NCBI RefSeq assembly: GCF_027943255.1
Contig: NC_072894.1
Coordinates: 61,569,601 to 61,633,600, forward strand
DNA length: 64,000 nucleotides
Source of the DNA: Anastrepha obliqua
Taxonomy: Eukaryota > Arthropoda > Insecta > Diptera > Tephritidae
Direction: 5' to 3'
Shown in pieces: positions 26,201 through 36,759 of this stretch. Both the position numbers and the translations under genes were made by a program. How positions within the stretch are numbered: position 1 is the stretch's first letter; the number at the start of each line of letters is the position of its first letter. The notes beneath the pieces were generated by a model. That model was not told where the DNA came from. It saw only the letters and a list, made by a program, of their open reading frames with translations, and made no database searches.

Positions 26201-26700
26201 TACCCCACTCGCACTCAACGTGAAAACCAGTATTTTCTGGCATGTAACTTCGCATTGTATGGCTTTTGTCGGTGTACGTTTCTTTGGCGCTGCTGTTATT
26301 ATGAGTAAATAGCTTTGTTCTTTCGTGCGGAAGCGCCAGTGGTGAAAAGCTAGCTAAGGAGATGGAAATCGCATACCATTTCTGTACGATTTTCGAAATC
26401 ACATAAGTTTGGAATTTTTTTACAAAACCAAAACCATTAAAATGTTTTCTAAAGTCTTAAATGTTGAACTTTTTTAACTACTTATACATCACATACTTGA
26501 TATTCTGGCTGGAATTTTTATTTTCTTTCATTATTGCACAAAACGTATGAAAACATAAATCCCTAACTTCGAAAATAACATAAGCGTAAAACGAAATCTT
26601 TACACAAGCCTAATATATTTGCAGTATTTGTGGGTAGTTTTAATTTAGTCTTACTACGGTTCAAAATAAACTATAGACTCGTCTCTAACTGCATTAAGCT
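23240..26700. other. non-coding region with CA/CATA repeats and GC-richer patches
   Basis: About 3.5 kb without a supported gene. It contains scattered CACACA and CATATG-type simple repeats (23520-23560, 24880-24900, 25140-25180, 25450-25480) and a less AT-rich, non-repetitive patch at 25490-25960. Lying downstream of the Multiplexin exons on the minus strand, it could be intronic or regulatory DNA of that gene (inference). A 149-codon open frame at 23366-23815 is hydrophobic and repeat-derived for most of its length. Confidence 0.4.
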
Positions 26701-27079
26701 TAATTCACTTAATAGTGAATTTGATGTCATCATTCGGGCTGTTGGGCGAAAATATGATGCATACCTTGATTTTCCATTTTATAAAGGCAATCAAAGCGAG
26801 TTTTAGTGTACACGAATGTACAAGTAACATAAAAATGTTTGGAATAAAATGTTTAAGTAACCCAGCATGCTTAGCTTCAGATTATTATTTGACCCAACAT
26901 TATTGCTACTCTCACCCAAATTTGTAGGAAATATAGAATTGTATGCAACATCGAAAAGAAAGGAAATAACGAGTAATTTTTTATATATTCTCTTTTTAAC
27001 CAGTTGGTTTAAACAGCTGGCACACGTTTCGTGTTTTGTTTCACTGTCAAACATCTTCAGTTTGGTCTATAATTTAACC

Positions 27080-28161
27080 ATGAATCGTCTTACAACGGAA
27101 CAACGCTTGCAAATCATTGAATTTTATTATAAAAATGCGTGTTCTGTTAAGAAAGTTTATCGCGCGCTTCTTCCATTTTATGGTCAGTTTAATCGACCCA
27201 CTGAAGCGGCTATTCGAGCTATTGTGACTAAATTTAGAACCAAATTTACATTATTGGACATCAAACCACCAACACGCTTACGTAGAGTGCGAACTGAAGA
27301 AAATATCGCAGCTGTATCGGCCAGTGTTAATGATGACCATCAATTATCGATTCGTCGCAGTTCGCAGCAATTGGGCCTCTATTACTCAACGTGGAAAATT
27401 TTGCGAAAGGATTTAGGTGTGACGTCTTTCAAAATACATCTGGTGCAAGAATTGAAGCCGAACGACCTACCGCAACGCAGAATTTTTGGTGAATGGGCTC
27501 TTGGAAAGTTGGCCGAAGGTCCACTTTTTTATCGAAAATTTGTGTTCAGCGACGAAGCTCATTTTTGGATCAATGGGTACGTAAATAAGAAGAATTGTCG
27601 ATTTTGGAGTGAAAATGAGAAGAAGAATGGCAAGAGCTACCAATGTATCCAGAAAAGGTCACAGTTTGCTGCGGTTTATGGGCTGCAGATATCATTGGGC
27701 CGTACTTCTTCAAAGATGCTGCGAATCGTAACGTAACTGTGAATGGTGAGCGCTACCGTGAAATGATATCCAACTTTTTTTTGCCCAAAATGCAAGAGCT
27801 TGACTTGCATGATATGAGGTTTCAGCAAGACGGTGCCACATGCCACACAGCACGCGTAACAATGGACTTGTTGAGAGGCGAGATCGCTGAACATTTTATT
27901 TCACGTGCGCGACCTGTCAATTGGCCACCCAGATCGAGCGATATAACGCCTCTAGATTATTTTTTGTGGGGCTATGTTAAAGCTCATGTCTATTCAAACA
28001 AGCCTGCTTCAATTAACGCATTGGAAGAAAACATTAAAGTATTTATATGTGAGATACCGGCCGAAACAATGGAAAGAGTATGCCAAAATTGGACTAAGCG
28101 GATGGACCATTTGAAGCGCAGTCGCGGTGAACATTTACATGAAATAATCTTCATACCTTAA
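27080..28161 (+). pseudogene. DD41D mariner transposase with one frameshift
   Basis: A rosa-type mariner transposase of about 360 residues. The ATG at 27080 opens MNRLTTEQRLQIIEFYYKN (first HTH). LSIRRSSQQLGL (second HTH) follows at about residue 93. The first catalytic Asp is in FVFSDEAHFW at residue 158 (codon 27551). A single frame change near 27615-27630 separates this frame from KVTVCCGLWAADIIGPYFF and the rest. The second Asp is in FRFQQDGATCHT-like RFQQDGATCHT (27829), and the third in ITPLDYFLWG (27955); 41 residues lie between them. The C-terminus ends HLHEIIFIP. Aside from the frameshift the gene looks whole, unlike the copy at 19141. I could not pair terminal inverted repeats around it. 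Confidence 0.88.
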
Positions 28162-28888
28162 ATTATATGGACTGTACTATCGATTTAAATAAAAATGTCA
28201 TGCATATTTCTGAATTTCATGTGTGTTTTTTGCAAAACTTTCCTTTAATTGAAGTTGAGCTAATGGAAAATAGGGTTTCTATAAAATTCTGCATGCACAA
28301 AAAGAAAAATCTGTGAACCTCGCTGAACTTTATTATAAAATCAGCATAGACGGCGTTAAGCAACTGTAGCACTAAGATTTGTTGACAAGTTTTTAAATTT
28401 GCTTGTGTCTTATTTAATTTCAATGATTTTTTATGAAAACATAGTTCATTCTCTTATAAAGCCATATAAATCCATGTTTCGTACTTTATGTAAATTAAAA
28501 AAATTTAATAAATTCTTCTCAATATTTCACACTTTTTAACCAGAATTTTTAGAAACATGTCTTGTTTGCAGTTTTATAGGCAATTGAATTTTGGTATAAT
28601 AAGGTACAAATTGCAGGTGCCTCAAAAATCAACGGAAATTTTGTTTTTCTAGCGCTTTTTTTTCATATGACGAGTGCCTAACAAAGCAGCAAAATTATGT
28701 TTTTTTCTTTTGGCACTAAAAGTTATATAAAAATTAAATAATTAAAAGTGTATGGTAAACAGTATATTACGGTGTAACTACTACCAGAAAATTTTTAATG
28801 CTCGCCAGCACTATTCTTTATTAACCCTTTTAAGCCCATTTTTTCTTTTTTTATTTTGCTTTGGCTTTAAGGATTTCAAATTTAAGTT
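28162..28888. other. non-coding stretch
   Basis: AT-rich; probably includes the decayed right end of the mariner above. No other feature seen. Confidence 0.45.
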
Positions 28889-29112
28889 TATAAGGTAGCG
28901 CAAAATTAATCATCCATTTTTTTTTATAACTTTTTTAAAACATAAAAAAATTTGAGCGATAGAAATCTATAATTTGACATTTGCGGACTCCACGGCCTTG
29001 CCTGATGTATGCTGCAGTTATTTAGTTCACAACTGACAAATATAATTGATGTACGATGCCATTTACAAATTTACAAAAACTATAAATTGTCCAGTGATGA
29101 ATTTTGTATGAT
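28889..29112 (-). mobile_element. MITE, family A copy 2 (inverted)
   Basis: The left end AAGGTAGCGCAAAATTAATCA matches the right terminus of copy 1 in reverse complement. The interior pieces GTATGCTGCAGTTATTTAGTTC and TTGATGTACGATGCCATTT match copy 1 in reverse. The right end GTGATGAATTTTG is a decayed version of the other inverted repeat. Confidence 0.7.
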
Positions 29113-29284
29113 ACTGTTAACCGAATGCGCAGATCGAGTAACCAGTTTCCCCGAAAACTGGAAGCCTCGATGGAAGCACTAGGATCTGAAGAACGGTGGT
29201 GAGCCCCCCGAAAGAAACTGTTCATTAGGTTGGCGCTCTAATTTCAGTTTAAAAAATAATTGTCATGAACCCTACACAGCCTTG

Positions 29285-29900
29285 GATAGGAAACAACAAT
29301 CAACGATATCGACCCTCGCAACGTTTAAAAGATTAATCAATGACAGAATACAGGCAGCCAACAAAGCATATTCGTATAATGCTAATTTAAAATTGCTCAG
29401 ATCTAGAATATTATCACGTGAGAAAAACTTAAGAATGTTTAAAGCACTGATACGACTGTGCTTACGTATGGCTGTGAACTATGAACGCTGAAAGCTAACG
29501 AGACAAAAGCAGCTAATGTGCTTTGAAAGAAAAGTGCTCCGAAAAATCTATGGTCCGCTTAGACTGGTAGATGGCACTTATCGCAATAGGCACAATGCCG
29601 AACTGGAAGGCATAGTTAGGAAAGAAACCATAATAAAATGTATTCGGTCTCAACGACTTAGTTGGCTGGGACATATGGCTAGAATGCTAAGGGAGCGATC
29701 AACGAGAAAGAAACTAGATCTTCACCCATTTGGAGAAAGAAAAAGGGGACGCTCGAGGAAAAGGTGGCTAGAAGATGTGGAAGCTAATCTTAGGAAAATG
29801 CGTGTGCAATGTTGGAAGGAAGTGGCTGTAAATCGAGATCGATAGCAAGAAGCTGAAAGGAAGTAATGGTTCAGCAAGGACTGTGACGCTAAGAAGAAGA
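29285..29900 (+). pseudogene. RTE-like LINE C-terminal fragment
   Basis: The frame at 29282-29490 carries RIQAANKAY, NLKLLRSRILSRE, then a degraded LIR..L.YG block. The frame at 29516-29845 carries FERKVLRKIYGPL, RLSWLGHMARM, KRGRSRKRWLEDVE and CWKEVAVNRDR. This is the tail of RTE-like LINE proteins after the reverse transcriptase. It ends at AAGAAGAAGAAA, the short repeat tail typical of such elements. One frame change is present near 29500. The 5' part, including the catalytic YADD, is missing. Confidence 0.78.
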
Positions 29901-30641
29901 AATGATATTTTTTTTAAATGAATTTTTAATTTAGCGATTGCCGAAAACTTTTTCATTTACGGATTCATAATTTTTGTTATAATTAATGAACAAATTTTGT
30001 ATTTCGAAACATTTTGCTGAATTCTGAAAAAAAAAAATCAAAAGCTATATTAATTATAAATTAGTAATTTTTTTACCACACCTTATACAAACATTTACAT
30101 ATGTATGTGTGACTACCGTTATCATACGGTTCATTAAAAAAAAAACAAGAAGAAACCTGCGGGTGAGCCTAGAAACATGCGAAGTTTCTTTCAGGCAACG
30201 TTAGTATCGAATGGGTTCAACTGTAAGTCATTAGAAAGAAAATTTAGCAAGAAGAATATTTATGTGGGGATTTTTGCTTAAAAGAGTTTTTTGGTCACTG
30301 CGGATTTAAGTGGTAATTTTAATCAACTTTTAATTATACATAATTTTTTATCTTTTTAATCAGCCAGAACTTTGAATTCACTGCCTAAATAAAAAACAAT
30401 AAAAAGTAAAATTCAATGGAATTTGTGAATATGAGTTTGCTAGCATCCCTTTGATTATCCATTTCTCGGCAACGCAGCAATTAGGCTAAGTGGTTAAAAA
30501 ATATGTGCATGTACGCAATCCGTTGCATCTTAAGAAATAATTCGAAATTTCAAATTCGCTCTCCAACATGTGTACTTTCCCAGAAGGCATTTCAATTAAA
30601 TTTACAATGGCAAATAATAAATCTCAACCAAAATCACTTAC
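29901..30641. other. non-coding stretch, intron of Mp on the minus strand
   Basis: It lies directly downstream (minus strand) of the 5' splice site at 30641-30636. No exon, repeat or element was recognised. Confidence 0.5.
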
Positions 30642-31180
30642 CTCGAAGTGCCCGGTGAGTATGAGACCTGCTTGTGCTAAATATAAAGTTGATGCAGAAT
30701 CGAAGACCAACTCCTGTGGTTCTCTTACCACCGATGTTGTTTTATTCAATTCGCAATCGTAGTAGAAGAGCACCTTGTCGCCGAGTACCTGAAAAGAAAG
30801 TGTTGTCCACTCCTTGCCCCTGTAAGGCAATTGATAGCTGACTAATTTCCGACTGATAGAATTTTGATCCGATTGGGTGTAGAGCAGTGAAACATTCCAG
30901 ACATTTTTAATCACTGGCGATAGATGTAAGCCCAATTGTACGACAGTGTCCAGAGGATTGACTACACTAAAGAGGTAGCCACCTTTGGGACTATTTGGAA
31001 GAAATTTGACAAGTATCGCAAATTCGTAGAGTTTTTCCGGCAGTAAGACTCGATATGATGATTTAACATCTGATGTGGAGAAAAACTTATACGAGGGAAA
31101 GCCATCATCGGCCTCCTCATATTCGATACCTTGCGATTGTACGCTGATCATGTCCGTCAGTGAGAACTCGCCAAAGGCAT
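30642..31180 (-). CDS. Mp: Multiplexin exon: thrombospondin-N / laminin-G-like domain
   Basis: Internal exon of 539 nt encoding about 180 residues of a TSPN/LamG-like domain, placed at the N-terminus of collagen XV/XVIII proteins, which act in basement membrane. The frame opens AFGEFSLTDMISVQSQG. It continues with GFPSYKF, then FAILVKFLP, KGGYLFSV and LGLHLSPV, then SLLYT and the single Cys in YYDCEL, and ends AGLILTGHFE. The order GFP-Y-F, FAI-V, GG-LF, LGL-LS, LYYT, AG---F-G is that of the collagen XV/XVIII domain. Splice sites are good: acceptor ...CTCTCCGTAG before 31180, donor GAG/GTAAGT at 30642/30641. The exon starts with two bases of a split codon and ends in phase 0. It could also belong to another TSPN collagen, but the motif pattern favours Multiplexin. 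Confidence 0.82.
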
Positions 31181-32601
31181 CTACGGAGAGAAGTGGAAAC
31201 AGTTACAAACAACAAAAGTTACTGATTCATAAAAAGGATATTGTAGTAAAACATTTTAAAATTGTTAAAAATAATCACTGTGTCAAAAACCTTCGGAAAC
31301 ATTCCACTTGAGAGAGGCAAAAAATACAAAGTTAACATTTTATTGCAAACAAATTGAATGATGTGCCTCGTACTATGTTACAGTTACTAAAAAATTTGGA
31401 AGTGTAAAAAAATTTGCAAGTGTAAAAAATTTGGGCAAAAAGTTAGCATTTTCATTGAACGTTGTAAAAATTGAGTTGTAAGAATCGATTGATCAATTTT
31501 GAAATAACAATTATTTGTACAGCTGTTTTTAGCATGTGTTTTAAGCCATTTATATTATTTTTTTATTTTTTATTAATTAAGTGCTTTTGTTGCTTCGTGC
31601 AAAATGTACATTGATTGCAATATACTTTGTGCAAACAAAATGAAGCGCCTAAAATTATGCAGCGCGTTACATTTGTGGCAATTATACCATTGTCGATTTA
31701 CACAGCGGTGGCTAACTATATTAGCTCATAAAAGAAATGTGAAAAATTCTTAATTTTGTACACATTAAAGATATAAAGTTGTGGGATTTTCTTGATAAAT
31801 GAAGGGAAAAATAAGCAAAAAAAAAAAACAACAACATACTTAAATTATAATTTTCCAGATGTTGACCTTCGGCGAGGTGTTTCATTACAAATCTAAGCTT
31901 TATTGGTTGACTAACTTACTGAATCTACTCCATGCTAAAACGACAAAATAGTTAAACTTTTTTGCGACAATAATACGACTTTAGGAATAATAAAACAAGA
32001 CCAAATCTGCTACTTCTGTAATTTCAGCCTGCTTTCGAGCTCTTGTTAATCGAATAAACGGTTGCCTCATAAATAAACGAATTCACTTGCCAGTACTTTC
32101 GACTATTTCACCCAAACGTTCATAATCGACCAATTGTTTGCATTTGAATATCTGAATATATTCGGCTTTTCAATTAAGTATTTTACTTTGAATATTCTTT
32201 ATATTCTGTTTTTAAGGGCTCATTCTGAGCTATAATTTGCTTGATAAAAGCGGTTTTTTGAAATTGAAGAGTTTTATCTTCACAGTTATCTGTTGAAGAA
32301 TATTATAAGCAAACGATGTAAGTAGGTTCTGGTGGCAGAATTTGGTTGTAAAAAATGTCTCTTAACATGCCCCATCACATAAATTTTACGGACTTCGGAT
32401 TCAAACCAAAAATGGGCAAGAATGCAGTAAGCTAACATACCTGGTTAGTTGGATCAGTCGAATTCCCTTTACGATTTGTAATATCTGCTTGATTTCAAAA
32501 GAAGTTTAACATCTGTCAATATTTGAACACTGAAGTTTCTTCGATTGCATGCTTAATTGGAGATGAAAAATGTATAATATGAGTACTCGGCTATCAACAT
32601 A

Positions 32602-33050
32602 CAGTAGGTTCTGTTTTTATGCGGCTTTTTTTTATGCGGTTTTGAAATAGTGCGGTTTTTTTTTAAATTACAAAATGCATGTCGACCTATGGGGAATTGT
32701 ACATATAAACAAGATTCTAAACCAGCTAAGCAAAAACTCATCACAGATTGCATCAGAAATGCTAACCCTACAAGTATGGAAGATATATAAAGATATAATT
32801 TTCAAAGATACAATATTTTGTTTATGCGATTTTATTTAATTATTTCAGATTCATGCGGCCTATGGAACGTATCTATAGTAATAATATGGGACTAGTGCCC
32901 TTTTTTATGCGATTATTTCAGATTTATGCGGTTTTAGCATTTGAAACGTATCTATAGTTTTACTATAGAACTAGTAGCTTTTTTTATGCTGTTTTTTCTT
33001 TATGCTGTTTCTTGCGGAACGTATCTACCGCATAAAAACAGAACCTACTG
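32602..33050. mobile_element. 449-bp pogo-like MITE
   Basis: Perfect 23-bp inverted ends (CAGTAGGTTCTG / TTTTTATGCGG) flanked by TA at 32600-32601 and 33051-33052. The interior has two to three diverged direct repeats of TTTTTTATGCG...ATTTCAGATT-ATGCGG followed by GAACGTATCTATAGT. Ends beginning CAGTAGR-TCT are typical of pogo/Tigger elements (established for that group; assignment here inferred). It is non-coding. Confidence 0.8.
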
Positions 33051-33359
33051 TATTCGATTGGTCGATCAGTAGCAAGAGCTCTATAAACTCAATGTTGCCT
33101 GGCTTAGGGAGTTTAATCTTTTGTACATTCGTATATTGATTTAATGTGTGATATGCTGATATTTAATAAGAATTCAAATTTTTAAAAATTCTTCAATGAA
33201 CTTTAAACTTTCGATGTCGTAGTAAAAAATTGGGTAGTAACAATATTTCAAATTAACCCTTCCCTTCTAAACCCACTTTGACATGTAAAAAATCTTTTTT
33301 TGATATTGGAGTGTCAGGTGAATTCGTCAATATCATGAAGAAAAGAACTCACAAATGGT

Positions 33360-33495
33360 GGACATGATCAGACCCACGACAGTCGGTTCTACGTAACCGG
33401 AACGATCCGGATTTACATCCGGCCAAAGACTGTCACTTCAGCAGCATTCGCCGTATATGTATGGGGAATGTTTATGCTGCTACAATAACAACATC
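33360..33495 (+). mobile_element. LINE 3'-end fragment
   Basis: The sequence contains GACAGTCGGTTCTACGTAACC, CCGGATTTACATCCGGCC and AAGACTGTCACTTCAGCAGC, and ends in GCTGCTACAATAACAACATC. It looks like the conserved 3' end, with CAA-rich tail, of a dispersed LINE-like repeat that I associate with tephritid DNA. It has no coding part. Confidence 0.5.
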
Positions 33496-33691
33496 ATACC
33501 GTGAACCGGTTCTCAATGAATTTGAAAGAATCAGCTGATTGGCTGATGCCATCGGGGTCATGGCAGCGATTTGCTTGTGAAAAAAGTAACTTGTGCTATG
33601 TGAAAAAAATAACACAGCGATTACTTCGTTGCCGTGCATTACGTGCGAAATCAACAGATATAATTCGGCTTCCGAGTACCCGGTGACGTGA

Positions 33692-35093
33692 TACCCAATT
33701 TTTGTTGGTTTGAAAGTCCAAAATTTTGTTGAAAACTGTGTTGATACAGTTTTATTTGAACCCATTTTCCAATCACAATAAATTGAGAAAACCATAATTT
33801 AACATAAAATACCAACGTTATAAGAAAAGAACGCAAAAACAGCCTTGACAAAAGTCAGCATACAGTACAAAAATATTTTACTTTAGTGTGATTATTTACT
33901 AGTGTGAAATCTACTTAATCGTGCTTTTATTATTTATTTGGTACATCGATAGCATCAATAACTTTTTGAAACCAGCATAATATCTTTTTCTCAGCTCTGC
34001 AAACGTTATACTGTTCGAAGCTTCTATTATGCGCCCTTTGAGTAGAGCAGGACCAGAAGCCTGATTTTCTCTTATTTTGCGTTCCAAAACTCTCCATAAA
34101 TATTCAAAATTTTAAACCTTGCGCCTTGCGGTGATGTGTTTAAGTGGCTTAGTGTACAAATAAGATCCAGTCCTCAACAATGTGTACCGTGTACCTTGGA
34201 TTATTATCCTGTTGAAGGATCCAGGCTGCTCTAAACCGCAAATTATCCACCGAAAGTTTGAATAGCAACAGCTTTCCAAACCAAGCTAGTGCCACGAGCA
34301 TGGTTGATAGTTGATACTAGTTTCTTCGGATTGAGTGCAGTATTTGTTCTCCTCCAAATTCTTTCCCATACATCGATTCCAAGTATATTCAACTTTGACT
34401 TATCTGTAAATAAAACTTTTGGCCAAAATTCCATCCCATTATCTGTGCTTGCAAACTCCAAGCATAATTAGCAGTTTTTTGCAGAAATTATACTTTTTTT
34501 GCGTTTTTGATATTTTTTGAGTTCTTCGAATTGCCTTCATATTTGCTTGCTACATTTTTGGCTAATTTCGAAGCAATAACTTTTGGATTTTGTAATCAAA
34601 ACGTTTGCGTGAATCAAACGGATTTCTCTGCGAGATAATTTCCTCATTGGGATACTGCGTGGCTTATCTTCGCTAATTGGCCGACTCATCTTAAAACTTT
34701 TTTTGAAATATACGACATTTTTCGTATGCTGTATAACCAAATTACAACTGATATTTCTTTTCGCGGTGCCATTTTTGATGCTTACGTGATCAAATCAATA
34801 TTAGTAAAGCAGCAAACATAGTAAAAGGAAAGAAAAATAAAAACCAACGGAATTTACCTGATCACAACACGGCATACCAGTGTACATTCTTGGAACTTTA
34901 TTCAATATGTAAACTTTTGTCCATGCTTTTGACTTTTTCCCCCATACCTTTTTGATTCTATGTTAAACAATAGGTTTTTTCAGTTTATTGTGATTAGAAA
35001 GAGGTTTCAAATAAAACTGTATCAAAAAAGTTTTTAATAAACTTCTTGGACTTTCAAACAACGAAAATACGGGTTTATGTAGACTTTTGACTG
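33692..35093 (-). mobile_element. Tc1-like transposon with long inverted repeats
   Basis: Inverted repeats of roughly 100 bp. The left (about 33692-33797) includes GTTTGAAAGTCCAA, GTTGATACAGTTTTATTTG and CCAATCACAATAAA. The right (34975-35093) carries the same pieces in reverse and ends ...AGACTTTTGACTG then TA, as Tc1-like ends do. The outermost 20 bp or so of the left end do not match and seem lost. The interior codes on the minus strand for a dead transposase. Long inverted repeats of this sort are known from several Tc1-family elements of flies. Confidence 0.8.
33990..34740 (-). pseudogene. Tc1-like transposase, degraded
   Basis: Minus-strand pieces in order: ISEDKPRSIPMRKLSRREIRLIHANV (HTH region, 34740-34600), then FWPKVLFTDKSKLNILG with the first catalytic Asp (about 34440), VWERIWRRTNTALNPKKL, TSLVWKAVA (usually GGSVMVWGC). 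Then follow, only in broken frames, a decayed FQQDN region and IYGEFWNAK, corresponding to the ENLW block with the third acidic residue. Many stops exist. Confidence 0.72.
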
Positions 35094-35478
35094 TATACAA
35101 AAATCGTGTATTGTGCACTTTGATGTGCTAGGAAAAATATCACAACTCTTGCGCAAAAAAAAGTACAAAAAGTGCTTTAAAATAAATGTAATGTAATAAA
35201 AAAAAAAATACTTACAATAATTTGTGTGCATAAATTGTACAACGAAAAGAATTATTTAATTATTGTTTTAATAAATACTAGAAATAATTATAAATTTAAG
35301 TTCAAACTAAAAATCATTGAATATTAATCATTTCTGTGCAAAAAAACCAAATACCCTCTAAGATAATAAACAGTGACTATGAAAATAAAGTGTATCGACA
35401 AAGTGTATGATATATACCACATTCAATTTTTATTCTTAATTTTTTATTCTACTATGATTAGTATCCCACGTAATAATA

Positions 35479-35544
35479 CAGTAGATTCTGTTTTTATGCT
35501 GTTTCTTGCGGAACGTATATACCGCTTAAAAACAGAATCTACTG
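35479..35544. mobile_element. 66-bp palindromic micro-MITE
   Basis: Starts CAGTAGATTCTGTTTTTA and ends TAAAAACAGAATCTACTG, flanked by TA at 35477-35478 and 35545-35546. Between the ends lies only GCTGTTTCTTGCGGAACG-TATATACC. The right half corresponds to the right end of the 449-bp MITE at 32602-33050, so it is a minimal derivative of the same family. It lies 37 bp inside the Mp intron from the 5' splice site. Confidence 0.85.
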
Positions 35545-35580
35545 TACTTAAAAATTTCCAAAATCGTTCGCGCAACTTAC

Positions 35581-35668
35581 CCTTAATAGATTGACCCTGC
35601 AACCCATCAAAACATATAACTGCCGGTAATAGTCCAACGCAAAGAAATATCACAATAGAGGGTAACAT
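35581..35668 (-). CDS. Mp: Multiplexin signal-peptide exon
   Basis: The ATG at 35668 has a good fly context (CAAA before ATG) and opens MLPSIVIFLCVGLLPAVICF, a classic secretory signal peptide with a hydrophobic core, followed by DGLQGQSIK. The frame ends with one base of a split codon at the donor G/GTAAGT (35581/35580). Joined to the two bases at the start of the 31180 exon this gives an Asp codon and runs straight into AFGEFSL of the TSPN domain. The combined two exons give 209 residues of a secreted protein. The open frame extends far upstream of this ATG, but a splice acceptor (TTTTTGCAG before 35741) and the signal peptide decide the start. No further exon upstream was recognised. Confidence 0.72.
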
Positions 35669-35741
35669 TTTGCGTCCGCTACTGTTGCTCGCTTGCCGAT
35701 AGTGTTCGTTACTGTTTTTATTGTTCTTGTAAATGTTGCAG
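35669..35741 (-). other. probable Mp 5' UTR with splice acceptor
   Basis: Upstream of the ATG a pyrimidine-rich CAATTCACCCTTTTTGCAG precedes 35741 on the minus strand, a strong 3' splice site. This suggests at least one non-coding upstream exon. The exon would then start at 35741 and include 73 nt of leader. Confidence 0.5.
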
Positions 35742-36174
35742 CTGCAAAAAGGGTGAATTGAAAATAAAATTTTGTTATTGTCATAAATTGTACCAGCACA
35801 AAAATTTATATAAAAGTAGCAATAAAAAGGGCATTTCATACAACTACGCATACACATACATATGTATGTATGTGCGTTATTCATATTGCTTGCATGATAT
35901 GTGTAAAAAAAGCCCTCTGTAGTAGCACTAAATCTTCCGCTTATACTTGCATATGTACATACATATAAAAAGCTCTCAAACATGCATGGATTGATTGCCA
36001 CAAACGAAAATGCAGAAGAAAAAAATAAAATGCAAGCTTGTGTGTTGCATATATAACCCAGTAGAGAAGATATGAACGAAAGAAAGAGACTTCTGGCTAG
36101 GAAAAGCAACGAACCCAGGAGCTTCTGTGTGTAGACACTACGTCTGTAAAAACTGTTGCTTATTATTATTCAGT
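35742..36174. other. non-coding DNA upstream of Mp exon
   Basis: AT-rich with CATATG/TACATA simple repeats. Probably intronic or upstream DNA of Mp; no promoter motif was identified with confidence. Confidence 0.4.
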
Positions 36175-36440
36175 TACTGAAGCCAAGTCACCATGGCAGG
36201 TCACACGTGATAAGACTATGAAAGATTTGAGGTTATAGTTTTCTCTCGCGAAGGTGACATGAATTGGCCAACAAATTCACACAGCTTAACCCCAAAAAGC
36301 TTTTTCATGGGATTTTTTGAAGATACAATCGACCGATGCTCTAAAAATCAACATAAGTCAGGTCATCGCTTAGATACAACCGGATTTATGCAGCATGTTA
36401 ATTTAATCGTGAAGCCATGTTCTGAATACAGTAGTAGGAT
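36175..36440 (+). pseudogene. DD41D mariner C-terminal remnant
   Basis: Broken frames give VTRDKTMKDLR, FEVIVFSREGDMNWPTNS, HSLTPKSFFMGFFED. They align by eye with the DD41D stretch HTARETM-LLR...ISR-GDVNWP-RS-DLTPLDFFLWG. The third catalytic Asp has become Lys or Ser here. No ends were found. Confidence 0.6.
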
Positions 36441-36519
36441 AAACTCCTACTACGGTTAAACTCCTATTCACATGCCCCATGTAAACCACACACCTAACAC
36501 TCCTCTCCCTCTGATCCCA

Positions 36520-36625
36520 GCCTGTTGAAGCACCACGTTTTCTGGGCCTAGTTAGACGATGACGATCGGTGACTAGACCACACTTGCAGTGTTTAGTAAA
36601 CTGCTAATACAACAAAACAACAAGC
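36520..36625 (+). mobile_element. LINE 3'-end fragment
   Basis: The sequence TTAGACGATGACGATCGGTG, then CACTTGCAGTGTTTAGTAAAC, then CTGCTAATACAACAAAACAAC resembles the end and CAA-type tail of a LINE. There is no coding portion. Confidence 0.45.
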
Positions 36626-36759
36626 GCCAAGCTACCACGGAGGAAATATGTCATCTTTTATGCAAAATTACATAAATATTATGTTTCAACATCGAACCGC
36701 CCTCATTGGAAACCCCATATACGAATTATGTTCAAAAAGTAGGATAGGTAGGTAGGTAT

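Larger units (their letters stand above)
31181..35580 (-). other. Mp intron 1, rich in transposons
   Basis: Intron between the signal-peptide and TSPN exons (inferred from matching splice sites and phase). The parts 31181-32601 and 33051-33359 hold no recognised feature beyond AT-rich sequence. Four mobile elements inside it are listed separately. All lie in intronic DNA and do not touch the splice sites. Confidence 0.7.

Noticed and set aside
26867..27079. N-terminal extension of the DD41D frame to 26867
   Set aside because: Family members start with M-(N/D)-R-x-T-x-EQR. The ATG at 27080 gives exactly that, and the preceding residues are unrelated.
35444..36109. 221-codon minus-strand open frame as a single protein
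   Set aside because: Only the part from 35668 to 35581 is coding by signal-peptide and splice evidence. The upstream part crosses a strong splice acceptor and simple repeats, and the downstream part runs into the micro-MITE.
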